Notes: a model not told the origin generated them from the sequence alone. A stretch of DNA of 64,000 nucleotides from Rhodobacterales bacterium (GCA_008107755.1 VIRH01000093.1:1-64000); one strand, 5' to 3'. Counted from the stretch's first letter, positions 42,962 through 50,862 are shown. Numbers and translations: made by a program.

Positions 42962-43453
42962 TCAGTCCTGCTTGTCCTGACTATATCGTTCACCGACAGC
43001 ACCGACGATGGCAAGGACCACCACCACCAGGACCGTCGCGATCACCGCAAGGCCGAGTTGCCCGGCACCGCACGCCATGCCGACCGCACCGGCGAGCCAC
43101 ATCGACGCGCCTGTCGTCACGTTGCGGACGGTCCCGTTTCGCGAGAAGATCAGCCCAGCCGACAGGAAGGCAACGCCGGCCGTGACGGCTTCGACGAGCC
43201 TCAACGGATCTATTCGCTGCTCGTTCACATTACCGATCTGCAGTTCCGCCAGTTCCTGACTGATGAGAAGGAAGAGGCATGAGGCGAAGGCGATCAGCAT
43301 GTGCGTTCGAAGGCCTGCATCCTTTCCCCGCCCCTCACGCTCGAAGCCGATGACACCGCCGAGCGTGATCGCCGCCACCATCCGCAGCAGCACGATCGGG
43401 ATCGGCAGTGAACCGATATGGAGACGGAATTCGGAAAGGATGAGATCCAGCAT
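42962..43453 (-). CDS. MgtC/SapB family membrane protein
   Basis: 163 aa with four to five membrane helices. IGFEREGRGKDAGLRTHMLIA is the MgtC-family signature. These proteins support growth under low magnesium or acid and modulate the F-ATPase in some bacteria. The ATG at 43453 (MLDLILSEF) is preferred. Convergent with mcd (9 bp apart). A perfect EcfG-type promoter lies 73 bp upstream. Confidence 0.9.
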   Translation of the reverse strand: MLDLILSEFRLHIGSLPIPIVLLRMVAAITLGGVIGFEREGRGKDAGLRTHMLIAFASCLFLLISQELAELQIGNVNEQRIDPLRLVEAVTAGVAFLSAGLIFSRNGTVRNVTTGASMWLAGAVGMACGAGQLGLAVIATVLVVVVLAIVGAVGERYSQDKQD

Positions 43454-43525
43454 GCAAAAGCCCGGTGGTTTGAAAATTGATCGAGCGGCCGGCATTCCTC
43501 CGAATGCTCCGCTCCAGACAGGAAA

Positions 43526-43550
43526 AACGCACCGGTTGAGCGGAAGTTCC
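43526..43550 (-). promoter_or_regulatory. EcfG-type promoter of the mgtC-like gene
   Basis: Minus strand GGAAC (43550-43546), 16 bases, CGTT (43529-43526). It stands back to back with the next site on the other strand. Confidence 0.7.
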
Positions 43551-43583
43551 TGAGGCCCGCGGCAACTCGTCCCAAAGAGGCGT

Positions 43584-43607
43584 GGAACAGATCATCTTCG
43601 TCGCCGT
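43584..43607 (+). promoter_or_regulatory. EcfG-type promoter of the host-attachment gene
   Basis: GGAAC (43584-43588), 15-16 bases, CGTT (43604-43607; the spacing is one base less certain by count). About 40 bp upstream of the gene start. Confidence 0.7.
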
Positions 43608-43645
43608 TGTTATCAGGTAGAGCAAAGACATAAGGGAGACCTGAG

Positions 43646-44104
43646 ATGAACGGAACGCATCAGCTCAAGCACAATGGCTGGGTCGTCGTCGCAGACGGCT
43701 CTAAGGCGCTGTTCCTGCGCAACGAAGGGGACGAGAAGTTTCCCAATCTCGAAGTCTTCCGCAAGGAAGAGCAGGAGAACCCGCCGACTCATGAGCAGGG
43801 CACAGACAAGCCTGGTCGGTTCAATGACGGTCCGCAGGTTCATCGAAGCGCGGTGGCAGAGACGGACTGGCACCAGCTGGCGGAAGAGAATTTCGCGTCC
43901 GACCTTGCAGACATTCTCTACAAGCGCGCGCACAAGGGCGATTTCGACAAGATGATCCTGGTGGCCGCGCCGTCGGTCCTCGGACAGGTCCGCAAGCAGC
44001 TTCACAAGGAAGTCGCGGATCGCGTCGTCGCTGAAATCGACAAGGACCTGACCAACCATCCTGTCGACCAGATCGAAAAGCTGGTTCTGGGCGAGCCGAG
44101 CTGA
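43646..44104 (+). CDS. Host attachment family protein (PF10116)
   Basis: 152 aa. WVVVADGSKALFLRNEGD at the N-terminus, a HEQGTDKPGRFND middle and DKMILVAAPSVLGQVRKQL near the C-terminus match the host-attachment/AtsE-like family, an eRF1-domain-3-like fold. The name comes from Agrobacterium attachment work; many members behave as stress-induced proteins. Likely co-transcribed with exoD. Confidence 0.9.
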   Translation: MNGTHQLKHNGWVVVADGSKALFLRNEGDEKFPNLEVFRKEEQENPPTHEQGTDKPGRFNDGPQVHRSAVAETDWHQLAEENFASDLADILYKRAHKGDFDKMILVAAPSVLGQVRKQLHKEVADRVVAEIDKDLTNHPVDQIEKLVLGEPS

Positions 44105-44141
44105 GGACAGGCGTCAGACAACAGGAAAGCGGACGGAAATC

Positions 44142-44741
44142 TTGCAGCGTGTGAACGAGAGCCAGGACGACATCCATTCGCTGGGTGAGGTCATCGACCG
44201 GACATGCGAAGTCGCCCGGCGAAAGGAAGTGTCCGTTGGGCACATTCTCGGAGCGTTCGGTCAGGCCGGATTTCCGCCGCTTCTGTTTGTCCCGGCGCTT
44301 GCCGTCGTGACGCCGCTCAGCGGCATTCCGGCCTTTTCGAGCCTCTGCGGCATCATGATCTTCCTGATTGCCGGGCAATGGATGATCGGACGCACCAGGG
44401 TCTGGATACCGCGCTGGCTCAGGACCCGGAGATTGAGCGGCGCCAGGCTGCGCGAAGCGATCGAGAAGGTACGTCCGGCTGCAGACTGGCTCGACCGACA
44501 TTCCAGAAAGCGGCTTCGCTTCCTGTTTCATCGCCCATTACGATATCTGCTGCCGGTCACCTGCATGATGTTCGGCGCGATGATGCCACTGCTCGAATTC
44601 GTGCCGTTCTCATCGTCATTTCTGGGCGCTGCAGTTTGCCTGATAGCGTTTTCCCTGATCACCCGCGACGGACTTTACGCCCTGATCGCACTTGTGCCCG
44701 TGGGCGGTGTCATCTGGATGGTAAGCTATCTCATCAGATAG
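44142..44741 (+). CDS. exoD: ExoD family exopolysaccharide synthesis protein
   Basis: 199 aa with four predicted membrane helices and the ExoD domain (LGAFGQAGFPPLLFVPALAVV, then SGIPAFSSLCGIMIFLIA). ExoD mutants of Sinorhizobium have altered exopolysaccharide and alkali sensitivity. The start is TTG at 44142 with GGA-rich sequence upstream, or GTG at 44151. It lies 37 bp after the host-attachment gene, probably in one stress operon. Confidence 0.88.
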   Translation: MQRVNESQDDIHSLGEVIDRTCEVARRKEVSVGHILGAFGQAGFPPLLFVPALAVVTPLSGIPAFSSLCGIMIFLIAGQWMIGRTRVWIPRWLRTRRLSGARLREAIEKVRPAADWLDRHSRKRLRFLFHRPLRYLLPVTCMMFGAMMPLLEFVPFSSSFLGAAVCLIAFSLITRDGLYALIALVPVGGVIWMVSYLIR

Positions 44742-44757
44742 ATCTGTGACCGCGCCC

Positions 44758-45792
44758 TCAGACAGCGAATGCCTGGATGGCAATGGCGCCACCATAAATG
44801 GCCAGCAAACTGACGCTTTCGAAGCCGATCCCGCCCGGCCCGGATTTCTGGCGAACGATCAACCCGGTCAACAGAACACCCGTCATCAGCACACCTGTCG
44901 CTAGCCAGAACAGGTCGTCACGACCGATGGCGTGGTAGAGTGAGCCCTCACCATAGGCCACGTCTGACAGTGTCAGGAACAGTGTGTCGAAGGTATTGCC
45001 ACCGATAATGCCGCCGATCGCAAGCTGAAGGGCGCCCCTGTGAACAGCGGCAAGTGTCGTGACCAGTTCCGGGAGCGAGGTGACGACCGCCGTCATCAAC
45101 GCGCCGATGAGCGACGCTGACAGGCTGTAGCGATCCGTCAGGACGCTGGCGACCTGAGCGATCGCCCAGCCCATCAGGCCCATCACCACCATCAACACCG
45201 TAAAGACCGTGAAGAGCCGGATGTTTCCTGCAAAATCCGAAGTCTCCTCCTCCGGCTCGTCGTGCTGGGTCTCATGCGTCCCCACAGGCTTCCACATCGG
45301 TTCTTCGCGCACCTTTTTGGATGCACGCACGCCAATCAAGTAGACCGCCACAAGAACGAGCGAGGCGGGATGAACGCCGAAGAATGCCGTCTCCGGAGCG
45401 GCATAGGCGAAGATCGGAATGCTGAGCAGAAGCACCAGAAGCGCGCATTGAAAGACGATCGCAAGGTCCGCCGCCGCGTGCTCCAGGTTCGCCTTTCGCC
45501 AGATGATATCCGCAAACGCCAGGAAAGCGGTCTGTGCCGCGATGCCGCCAACGGCATTCGAGAACGCCAGCGAAACACGGCCGTCCAGTGCGGCGGTCAC
45601 CGAAACGACGGTCCCGGACAGCGACGTTGCCGCCCCCAAGAGGATGCCCCCCACCAGAGCCTCCCCCAGGCCCGTCCGGTCGGCAATCCGGTCCGCAAGG
45701 CCGGTCATCCGGATGCCACAGACCAGGATGACGAGCCCGGCAACTGCAAAAATCGCCAGAAGTCCCCAAAGTGGCAGTGATCCGAACAACAT
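44758..45792 (-). CDS. CaCA family cation antiporter
   Basis: 344 aa with about ten membrane helices and two alpha-repeats: GEALVGGILLGAATSLSGTV with SNAVGGIAAQTAF, and GALMTAVVTSLPELVTTLAA with GGIIGGNTFDTLF, as in sodium/calcium exchangers. The second repeat has the typical TSLPE acidic residue; the first reads TSLSG instead. An acidic loop (DEPEEETSD) separates the halves. The ATG at 45792 has AAGGA upstream. Ion specificity is unknown. Confidence 0.88.
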   Translation of the reverse strand: MLFGSLPLWGLLAIFAVAGLVILVCGIRMTGLADRIADRTGLGEALVGGILLGAATSLSGTVVSVTAALDGRVSLAFSNAVGGIAAQTAFLAFADIIWRKANLEHAAADLAIVFQCALLVLLLSIPIFAYAAPETAFFGVHPASLVLVAVYLIGVRASKKVREEPMWKPVGTHETQHDEPEEETSDFAGNIRLFTVFTVLMVVMGLMGWAIAQVASVLTDRYSLSASLIGALMTAVVTSLPELVTTLAAVHRGALQLAIGGIIGGNTFDTLFLTLSDVAYGEGSLYHAIGRDDLFWLATGVLMTGVLLTGLIVRQKSGPGGIGFESVSLLAIYGGAIAIQAFAV

Positions 45793-45886
45793 GAAATTTT
45801 CCTTTTGCCCCAGCGCCTTGCGAATAACTTGAGTGATTACCACCCGAATTTCCGGCAGTTTTCTGCGGTTCCCTCACCCCAATCCG

Positions 45887-45911
45887 GGAACATGTCCGCC
45901 TGACGAGCGTT
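45887..45911 (+). promoter_or_regulatory. EcfG-type promoter of the 54-aa gene
   Basis: GGAAC (45887-45891), 16 bases, CGTT (45908-45911). It lies 64 bp upstream of the small ORF at 45975 and points only at it. Confidence 0.7.
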
Positions 45912-45974
45912 AGCATCTCAAGAGAGCGCTGACGCCCTCGGAATGACATTGGCCACTCAACGAATGAGGCGGAA

Positions 45975-46139
45975 ATGATCTATCACGGGTTTCACTACGA
46001 ACCGCGCAAGGCTCCTGCGATCGATGGTTCCGATGCCGGATACGTCTCCACACTGCGCCATTCGCGTCTTTTCATAGGGTTCGGGTTAAGCGGATTGATC
46101 CTCGCCCTGATCGCAGTGATTTTCCTGTTTATCTATTGA
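45975..46139 (+). CDS. Small single-pass membrane protein (54 aa)
   Basis: A short gene that length cut-offs would miss. It reads MIYHGFHYEPRKAPAIDG, continues to RHSRLFIGFG, and ends in one hydrophobic helix (about residues 33-54, LSGLILALIAVIFLFIY). AGGCGG precedes the ATG, a perfect EcfG-type promoter is upstream and a hairpin lies after the stop. No family is recognised. The stress promoter suggests a membrane stress role. Confidence 0.75.
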   Translation: MIYHGFHYEPRKAPAIDGSDAGYVSTLRHSRLFIGFGLSGLILALIAVIFLFIY

Positions 46140-46149
46140 GGCCATGAAA

Positions 46150-46188
46150 TGACCCGACCCGGGGATTGTCGATCCTCGGGCCGGGTCA
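46150..46188 (+). terminator. Hairpin after the 54-aa gene
   Basis: TGACCCG pairs with CGGGTCA, with inner CCCG/CGGG and GGA/TCC, about 14 paired positions with two mismatches. There is no T run, so it may be a weak terminator or a stabilising 3' hairpin. Confidence 0.5.
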
Positions 46189-46196
46189 TGCATGTC

Positions 46197-46235
46197 GAAA
46201 ACCCGGCAACCGAGCGCCGCTCAGGTTGCCGGGTC
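46197..46235 (-). terminator. Intrinsic terminator of the glycine-zipper gene
   Basis: ACCCGGCAACC (46201-46211) pairs with GGTTGCCGGGT (46224-46234). On the minus strand the stem is followed by TTTT. Confidence 0.8.
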
Positions 46236-46240
46236 AATCT

Positions 46241-46501
46241 TTAGCGGCAGTTCGCCACGTACTCGCGGCCATACTGGTCGCGGTAGACACATTTGCCTGG
46301 CTCGGTCGCACGGCCGACAAGCGCGCCAGCTGCAGCGCCCACCGCACCGCCAACCAGGGCACCTTGCGCGTTACCGGTCGCAGCGGCACCGATCGCGGCA
46401 CCACCGGCGCCACCGACAACGGCGCCCCGCTGCGTATTGTTGCAGGCCGTGAGCCCCGTCAGACCGACGATAGCCGCCGCCACAAGTACTTTCTTCAGCA
46501 T
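46241..46501 (-). CDS. Glycine-zipper lipoprotein
   Basis: 86 aa. N-terminal signal peptide with lipobox LTAC (LTGLTACNN), then a glycine-zipper membrane segment (VVGGAGGAAIGAAATGNAQG, ending ALVGRA) and a C-terminal YRDQYGREYVANC tail. Similar to small outer-membrane stress lipoproteins (Gly-zipper/YMGG families). The ATG at 46501 has AGGGAG upstream. An EcfG-type promoter lies 35 bp upstream. Confidence 0.9.
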   Translation of the reverse strand: MLKKVLVAAAIVGLTGLTACNNTQRGAVVGGAGGAAIGAAATGNAQGALVGGAVGAAAGALVGRATEPGKCVYRDQYGREYVANCR

Positions 46502-46535
46502 CTCGTTCTCCCTGGGTTCAAATGCATGGGGGTAC

Positions 46536-46561
46536 AACGAAACCACCCTGACAAAAGTTCC
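46536..46561 (-). promoter_or_regulatory. EcfG-type promoter of the glycine-zipper gene
   Basis: Minus strand GGAAC (46561-46557), 17 bases, CGTT (46539-46536). Confidence 0.7.
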
Positions 46562-46679
46562 AGCGGATTTTTTCGGATGGTCATGGGCCCTGCTCCAGTT
46601 ACTTCAAGCCTGCCATCGATCATCAGATCTGTCGGCAAGATCGCACGCTGACAAGGTTGAAAATCGGGCGCCTCGATTC

Positions 46680-46704
46680 GGAACCGATGTTTGAGTCAGG
46701 CGTT
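46680..46704 (+). promoter_or_regulatory. EcfG-type promoter of the PRC-barrel gene
   Basis: GGAAC (46680-46684), 16 bases, CGTT (46701-46704). The gene begins about 93 bp downstream. Confidence 0.7.
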
Positions 46705-46796
46705 TCCAGAGGGAACGGGTGCGAGAGAGCCTTCCCGGGCCTCCGCCTCAAAGACAATTCATTCGAACGGTCCCAGAGACCAAGGGAGGGCTCAAC

Positions 46797-47192
46797 GTGC
46801 TCCGCAAGATCTTGGCATCCATCGCTTTCGCCGCTGTCATGACAGCAGGCACCGCTTACGCGCAGGACAAGACTGTCGACCAGACGTCCGTCTCCGCTCA
46901 GGAGCTCATCGGCGTGAAAGTTGTCGACACGCAGAAGCAGGAAATCGGAGCAGTGTCGGATATCATCCTGGGGGCGGGCGAAGACAACGTTAAAGCCTTT
47001 ATCGTCAACCTCACCGGCGAGGAAACCGGCAAAAAGCAGATGGCCTTCGCCGCGACTGGACTGGATATCTACAAGAACCAGCAGGGTGAGTTGACGGTCT
47101 ATTCCAACGTCACGCGCGAGATGCTGGAAGCCATGCCGGCCTACGACAAGGCATCCTTCACCAAAGACCCGGACAGCGTTCTGGTCAAGTAG
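46797..47192 (+). CDS. Secreted PRC-barrel domain protein
   Basis: 131 aa. Signal peptide (cleavage near AYA/QDK), then a PRC-barrel domain (ELIGVKVVDTQKQEIGAVSDIILG, FIVNLTGEE, AFAATGLDIYKN). The start is GTG at 46797 with AAGGGAGG upstream. Periplasmic PRC-barrel proteins are common general-stress-regulon members in Rhizobiales; the molecular role is unknown. Confidence 0.88.
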   Translation: MLRKILASIAFAAVMTAGTAYAQDKTVDQTSVSAQELIGVKVVDTQKQEIGAVSDIILGAGEDNVKAFIVNLTGEETGKKQMAFAATGLDIYKNQQGELTVYSNVTREMLEAMPAYDKASFTKDPDSVLVK

Positions 47193-47292
47193 TCGGCGGG
47201 ATGGCGCCTAAGGCAGAGGCCAAGCCCCCCACTCCATCGCTCCAAGACTTCACGTCGGCGACACGTCGACACCAGCTGCAGGAAAACAGACC

Positions 47293-47541
47293 ATGTCCAG
47301 CCACACAAGAGACAGGATCGCTGCTGTTCTGAAAGATGACAGCCGCAGCAAGCAGGACCGGATCGAAGAACTGCTGACAATGCGTGAGGACGCTCGTGCC
47401 CTCCAGAGGGCAGGTACGGAAAGTCCCATGAATGAAGACGAGGACGAGTCGAACGGATTGCAGGACATCGACCGTGCTCTCGAAAAACTCGGCTACGACG
47501 AAGTCCCCGAAGCCGATGAAGACAGCGCCGCAACGCTTTGA
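47293..47541 (+). CDS. Small acidic protein of unknown function
   Basis: 82 aa, very acidic in the C-terminal half (NEDEDESN, VPEADEDS), with a helical N-terminal half rich in Arg/Lys/Glu (KQDRIEELLTMREDARALQRA). AGGA lies ahead of the ATG. It sits 100 bp after the PRC-barrel gene and may share its transcript. No family recognised. Confidence 0.7.
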   Translation: MSSHTRDRIAAVLKDDSRSKQDRIEELLTMREDARALQRAGTESPMNEDEDESNGLQDIDRALEKLGYDEVPEADEDSAATL

Positions 47542-47582
47542 GCGAGCTTCTTGCTCAGGAGTTTCCGATTAAGACACACTGA

Positions 47583-47714
47583 TCTGGTCCGGGCATCGTT
47601 ACCTCCAAAATGGAACGACCCTCACGCCCATGAATGGACCAGACCAGGTGGGAGCCGTCACCTTAGAAGTGATGCTCCGAAAAAGGGCCGCGTGCGCTGC
47701 ACGCGGCCTTTTTC
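47583..47714 (+). ncRNA. Candidate structured small RNA with intrinsic terminator
   Basis: Three hairpins follow one another with no good ORF. Hairpin 1: TCTGGTCC (47583-47590) with GGACCAGA (47636-47643), enclosing GGGC/GCCC and a TCGTT/AACGA stem whose loop exposes CCTCC (47602-47606), an anti-Shine-Dalgarno sequence. Hairpin 2: GGAGC/GCTCC with TCAC/GTGA (47651-47678). Hairpin 3 is the terminator at 47680-47714. The architecture resembles trans-acting sRNAs of Rhizobiales. I could not match it to a named family. The promoter is not clear. Confidence 0.6.
47680..47714. terminator. Strong intrinsic terminator
   Basis: GCCGCGTGC pairs with GCACGCGGC around a three-base loop, with A-rich sequence before and TTTTT after the stem. 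It ends the sRNA candidate and isolates the DUF1232 gene. Confidence 0.85.
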
Positions 47715-47859
47715 GCATATCGGTCAATGACGTAGCCCGATCAACCTTCTGCCCTTACGCGGGAAGAAACCACGCGAGAGAATTGCGAAAGTCGCAAATT
47801 ATTGAATTCGGCCCTGGCCGGACCTATTTAATGAGGGAACCAGATTGAGGGAGTTCTTC

Positions 47860-48234
47860 GTGGACAGAACATTTGAAGACCTCGGCTTTGATCCGGAAAT
47901 TCTGGGCCCCGAAGACGAGCAAAAGAAATCGGTTCGCCAAAAGCTGATGGCGACCCTGAAGAAGGCTGCGCGACAGGTTCCTTTCATGGAAGACGTCGTC
48001 GCAGGCTATTATTGTGCCCTGGATCCGGCAACGCCGAAGAAGGTGCGCGGGACCGCGCTGGCGGCTCTCGCCTATTTCGTTCTTCCAATCGACGTGATCC
48101 CCGATTTCATTATCGGAATCGGTTTCGGTGACGATGCCACGATTCTTCTGGCAACGATCAGCATGATCCGCGCACATCTGCGCCCGGACCACTACGAAGC
48201 CGCGCGCGAGGCGCTGAAGGACGGCGATCTGTAA
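47860..48234 (+). CDS. YkvA family protein (DUF1232)
   Basis: 124 aa. RGTALAALAYFVLPIDVIPDFI is the DUF1232 signature, with one or two membrane helices. The start is taken as GTG at 47860 because GAGGGAG lies 6 bases upstream; a TTG at 47845 is an alternative. Function unknown; often in stress regulons. Confidence 0.88.
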   Translation: MDRTFEDLGFDPEILGPEDEQKKSVRQKLMATLKKAARQVPFMEDVVAGYYCALDPATPKKVRGTALAALAYFVLPIDVIPDFIIGIGFGDDATILLATISMIRAHLRPDHYEAAREALKDGDL

Positions 48235-48268
48235 CACGCCGGATGCCGCGAAAGGTCTCGCGGGCGCC

Positions 48269-48727
48269 TCAGTCGTGCGGTCCGCCGCTCGGCAGGTCGC
48301 CCGAAAGGCTTGTTCGCCAGCATCCGGATGTCCGGCCCGCAACCAGCCAGTAGACCGACCCTGCCAAAAAACCCGCCGCAAGTGCAATGACGCTGCCCGG
48401 ACGCAGGCCTTGCGCCTGTTCGGCTTCTCCCAGGGTCCACATCAGGAATGCGATCCCCCCGCCGGCGGCCAGGAAAAAGATCAGGCTTCGCAGCCTTGCA
48501 ATCTCCGCTATGGCGATCGCGATGGACGCGGGGACGAATGCACCTGCGCCGAGGACGCTTGCTCCCACGAGACCGGATCCGATCATGGCCGCAAAGGCGA
48601 CGGGATCATCGTTGGGGTAGGATGCCTGGAAGAACCCCCAGGAGAGGAAAAGTCCCGACACGATCAATCCGCAAATGAACGCGACCACAATCCTGAGAAG
48701 CTGAAACACCAGTTTTCCGCCGTCCAA
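48269..48727 (-). CDS. Hypothetical membrane protein, four helices
   Basis: 152 aa with four predicted membrane helices (about residues 8-30, 44-66, 70-96 and 108-130). It starts with TTG at 48727, preceded by GAAGGG. The C-terminal tail is soluble and Gly/Ser-rich. No family recognised. Confidence 0.65.
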   Translation of the reverse strand: MDGGKLVFQLLRIVVAFICGLIVSGLFLSWGFFQASYPNDDPVAFAAMIGSGLVGASVLGAGAFVPASIAIAIAEIARLRSLIFFLAAGGGIAFLMWTLGEAEQAQGLRPGSVIALAAGFLAGSVYWLVAGRTSGCWRTSLSGDLPSGGPHD

Positions 48728-49078
48728 ACCATTCCCTTCCCTGTTCGACTTTCACATGCGGGTTCCGCGGGGACCTGCGGTGCATGGGGCGCATGTCGCC
48801 CTCTTTGTGGAGCCGTGAAACGAGGATTGCAACTTTATGCTCGCCGACGGGTTATAGGATTATCGTCGGCGTGCCCACCCGCTGTGGAACGTCAAATGCG
48901 ACAGGAAGCCGCCAAAACCGCTGTTTTCGGTTGACTTTTTGCCGTTTTCGCAGGAGCTTATACACATGGCGTTAGGAAACGCGCAACGGCTGCCTTGGTA
49001 CTTGTGTTCCGAGGGCGGTTGCGTTTGAACCGAGCCAAACCTTAGCGCCTAGTTGAAACCAAAGAGGAGATTGCGACC
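48728..49078. other. Intergenic region upstream of infC
   Basis: About 350 bases. The left part is the leader of the four-helix membrane protein gene. The right part is the infC leader and contains a 20-codon ORF (48966-49028). A GGAAC-N17-CGTT match on the minus strand at 48985-49010 has no nearby start codon to serve. Confidence 0.5.
48966..49028 (+). CDS. Possible leader peptide upstream of infC (20 aa)
   Basis: ATG at 48966 with GGAG about 10 bases upstream; the product reads MALGNAQRLPWYLCS and ends GGCV. It stops 50 bases before the infC start. Its size and place suit an upstream ORF acting in translation control, but nothing proves translation. Confidence 0.35.
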   Translation: MALGNAQRLPWYLCSEGGCV

Positions 49079-49618
49079 ATTCGCCGTCCATTCCGCGCCC
49101 CGCCTCCTACGAAGGAAGGCCCGCGCACAAACCAAGAAATTCGCGTACGCGAAGTCCAGTTGATTGATCATGAAGGCGCCAACCGTGGCGTGATCCCGAC
49201 AGAAGAAGCGATGGGTATCGCTATGGATGCGGGTCTGGATCTAGTTGAAATCCAGCCGAACGCAAATCCGCCTGTCTGCAAGATCCTGGATTATGGCCGG
49301 TACAAATACCAGGCCCAGAAGAAAGCCGCAGAAACCCGCAAGAAACAGAAGACCGTCGAGATCAAGGAGATCAAGATGCGTCCGAACATCGACACTCACG
49401 ATTACGAAGTGAAGATGAAGAGCATGCTGCGGTTCTTCGGCGAAGGCGACAAGGTGAAGGTCACGCTCCGGTTCAGGGGCCGCGAAATGGCGCACCAGGA
49501 TCTGGGCATGAATCTCCTCAACAAGGTGCGTGAGGAAACCGCTGAAATTGCCAAGGTCGAATCCAACCCGAAGTTGGAAGGCCGACAGATGGTCATGGTG
49601 CTGGCACCGCTGAAATAA
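49079..49618 (+). CDS. infC: Translation initiation factor IF-3
   Basis: 179 aa. Checks start codons on the 30S subunit and prevents premature 50S joining. The reading frame extends upstream of the first ATG to a rare ATT start at 49079 ([25 protein letters not shown]), with AGAGGAG 9 bases before it. ATT is the start codon IF-3 discriminates against, allowing autoregulation as in E. coli. The N- and C-domains are complete ([45 protein letters not shown]). rpmI and rplT are not adjacent. Confidence 0.95.
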   Translation: MRRPFRAPPPTKEGPRTNQEIRVREVQLIDHEGANRGVIPTEEAMGIAMDAGLDLVEIQPNANPPVCKILDYGRYKYQAQKKAAETRKKQKTVEIKEIKMRPNIDTHDYEVKMKSMLRFFGEGDKVKVTLRFRGREMAHQDLGMNLLNKVREETAEIAKVESNPKLEGRQMVMVLAPLK

Positions 49619-49644
49619 GCGCGCGCCGTAAGCCTCAGAAATTC

Positions 49645-49673
49645 GAAAACCCCGCCACTGGCGGGGTTTTTTG
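49645..49673. terminator. Intrinsic terminator of infC
   Basis: AAACCCCGCC (49647-49656) pairs with GGCGGGGTTT (49660-49669) with a T run after it. The stem may also serve the converging FUSC gene. Confidence 0.88.
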
Positions 49674-49716
49674 TTTTTGACCTGTACCTGCCGCTGCCGC
49701 TCCAGCTATCGGCCCG

Positions 49717-50862
49717 TCAGGCCTTCGCTTTTGCAGCATGATGGCGGGCAAGATGAAGTCTGTCGGTTTCGGAGGAAAAGAGCACCGCGATCGCAATGCC
49801 GACCATCGCGCCGACAATGGTATCGAACATGCGCTCCGGCGCCATCGAGGCACTGACCTGCCCATGAGCTGCAAGATAGGTCATGAGAAGCGCCATCGGC
49901 GTAACGAGAATCTGGCCGAGGGCATAATTGGCGCCGATGACGAATTCGGTAGCGATCTGCAGAATTGCCACGATCAGGATGACCGACCAGAAGGGCGGCT
50001 GCTGTGCCAGTAGCAGCCACACAACTGCCGCACCGACGAGTGTGCCAGCCATACGCTGGAAGGCACGTGTCACGTTGGTGTGCAGGTTTACACCCTGAAG
50101 CACCACAACGGTTCCCATCATCGCCCAGGTCGGGTGCCCAGCCCCCGCCCACACGACAGCGAAACCGGCGAGAGCGGTTCCAAGGACGATCCGACCTGCC
50201 GCTTTCAGACGTTCATCCAAGGGCGGCAATGTGTCCGGGGGAAACGGTACTCCAGAATTGCTGGTGTGCCGCAGCGGCTCCGTTGCCGCGCAGATCAGCC
50301 ACGCCAGAAAAGCACCGGCCGCCGTTGCCAGGCTGCGTTCCAGCAGCATCTGCAGCCCCTCGATCGGCGCCATGGCAGCACCCGCAGCGAAGATGAAGAG
50401 CAGCGCGCCTGGAGGACCGAACCGGCCCTTGAGGGAAACCAGAAAGAAAACGCCACTGAGACCTGCCAGCAGCAGCAACCGGCTCCAGTCCGGAAATCCG
50501 GCGACGCCTGTCGCCGACATGAGGAACACGCCAGCCACCTGCGTCAGCCCACAGGCAAGAACGATTCTCCGCCGTGTTCTGGCGCGCGGTGCAAAGCGTC
50601 CGAACAGGGCCATGAGGGCACCGAGCGCCGCAAAGCCTGCCAGATGCGGCCAGGGTGACAGGTAATAAATGACGGGCAGGATCAGGCTGGAACTGAAAGC
50701 GGCCTGAACGCCGGCCAGCACGGAATTTCGCAGCCAGGGCTGGGCGCTCAGGGAGAGGCATTCCTCGATCCGGTGGTGGTGCAGCAACACGCGGGCCATG
50801 TCGCGGCGTCTTGCTGTCTCTAGCGCGCCGTGTGAAGGCTCGGTCTGTCTGCATTCGTTCAT
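49717..50862 (-). CDS. FUSC family membrane protein (aromatic acid/efflux type)
   Basis: 381 aa with about ten membrane helices in two blocks, matching FUSC_2/AaeB-like putative efflux proteins. Its ATG overlaps the marR stop (ATGA, 50859-50862), so it is the likely target of that regulator. The substrate is unknown. Confidence 0.88.
   Translation of the reverse strand: MNECRQTEPSHGALETARRRDMARVLLHHHRIEECLSLSAQPWLRNSVLAGVQAAFSSSLILPVIYYLSPWPHLAGFAALGALMALFGRFAPRARTRRRIVLACGLTQVAGVFLMSATGVAGFPDWSRLLLLAGLSGVFFLVSLKGRFGPPGALLFIFAAGAAMAPIEGLQMLLERSLATAAGAFLAWLICAATEPLRHTSNSGVPFPPDTLPPLDERLKAAGRIVLGTALAGFAVVWAGAGHPTWAMMGTVVVLQGVNLHTNVTRAFQRMAGTLVGAAVVWLLLAQQPPFWSVILIVAILQIATEFVIGANYALGQILVTPMALLMTYLAAHGQVSASMAPERMFDTIVGAMVGIAIAVLFSSETDRLHLARHHAAKAKA

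Noticed and set aside
47630-47848. 72-aa ORF across the sRNA candidate
   Set aside because: It runs through a strong terminator hairpin and has no family resemblance.
48985-49010. GGAAC-N17-CGTT match on the minus strand
   Set aside because: The nearest minus-strand gene starts about 260 bp away and it lies in the infC leader; about one such match is expected by chance in the window.
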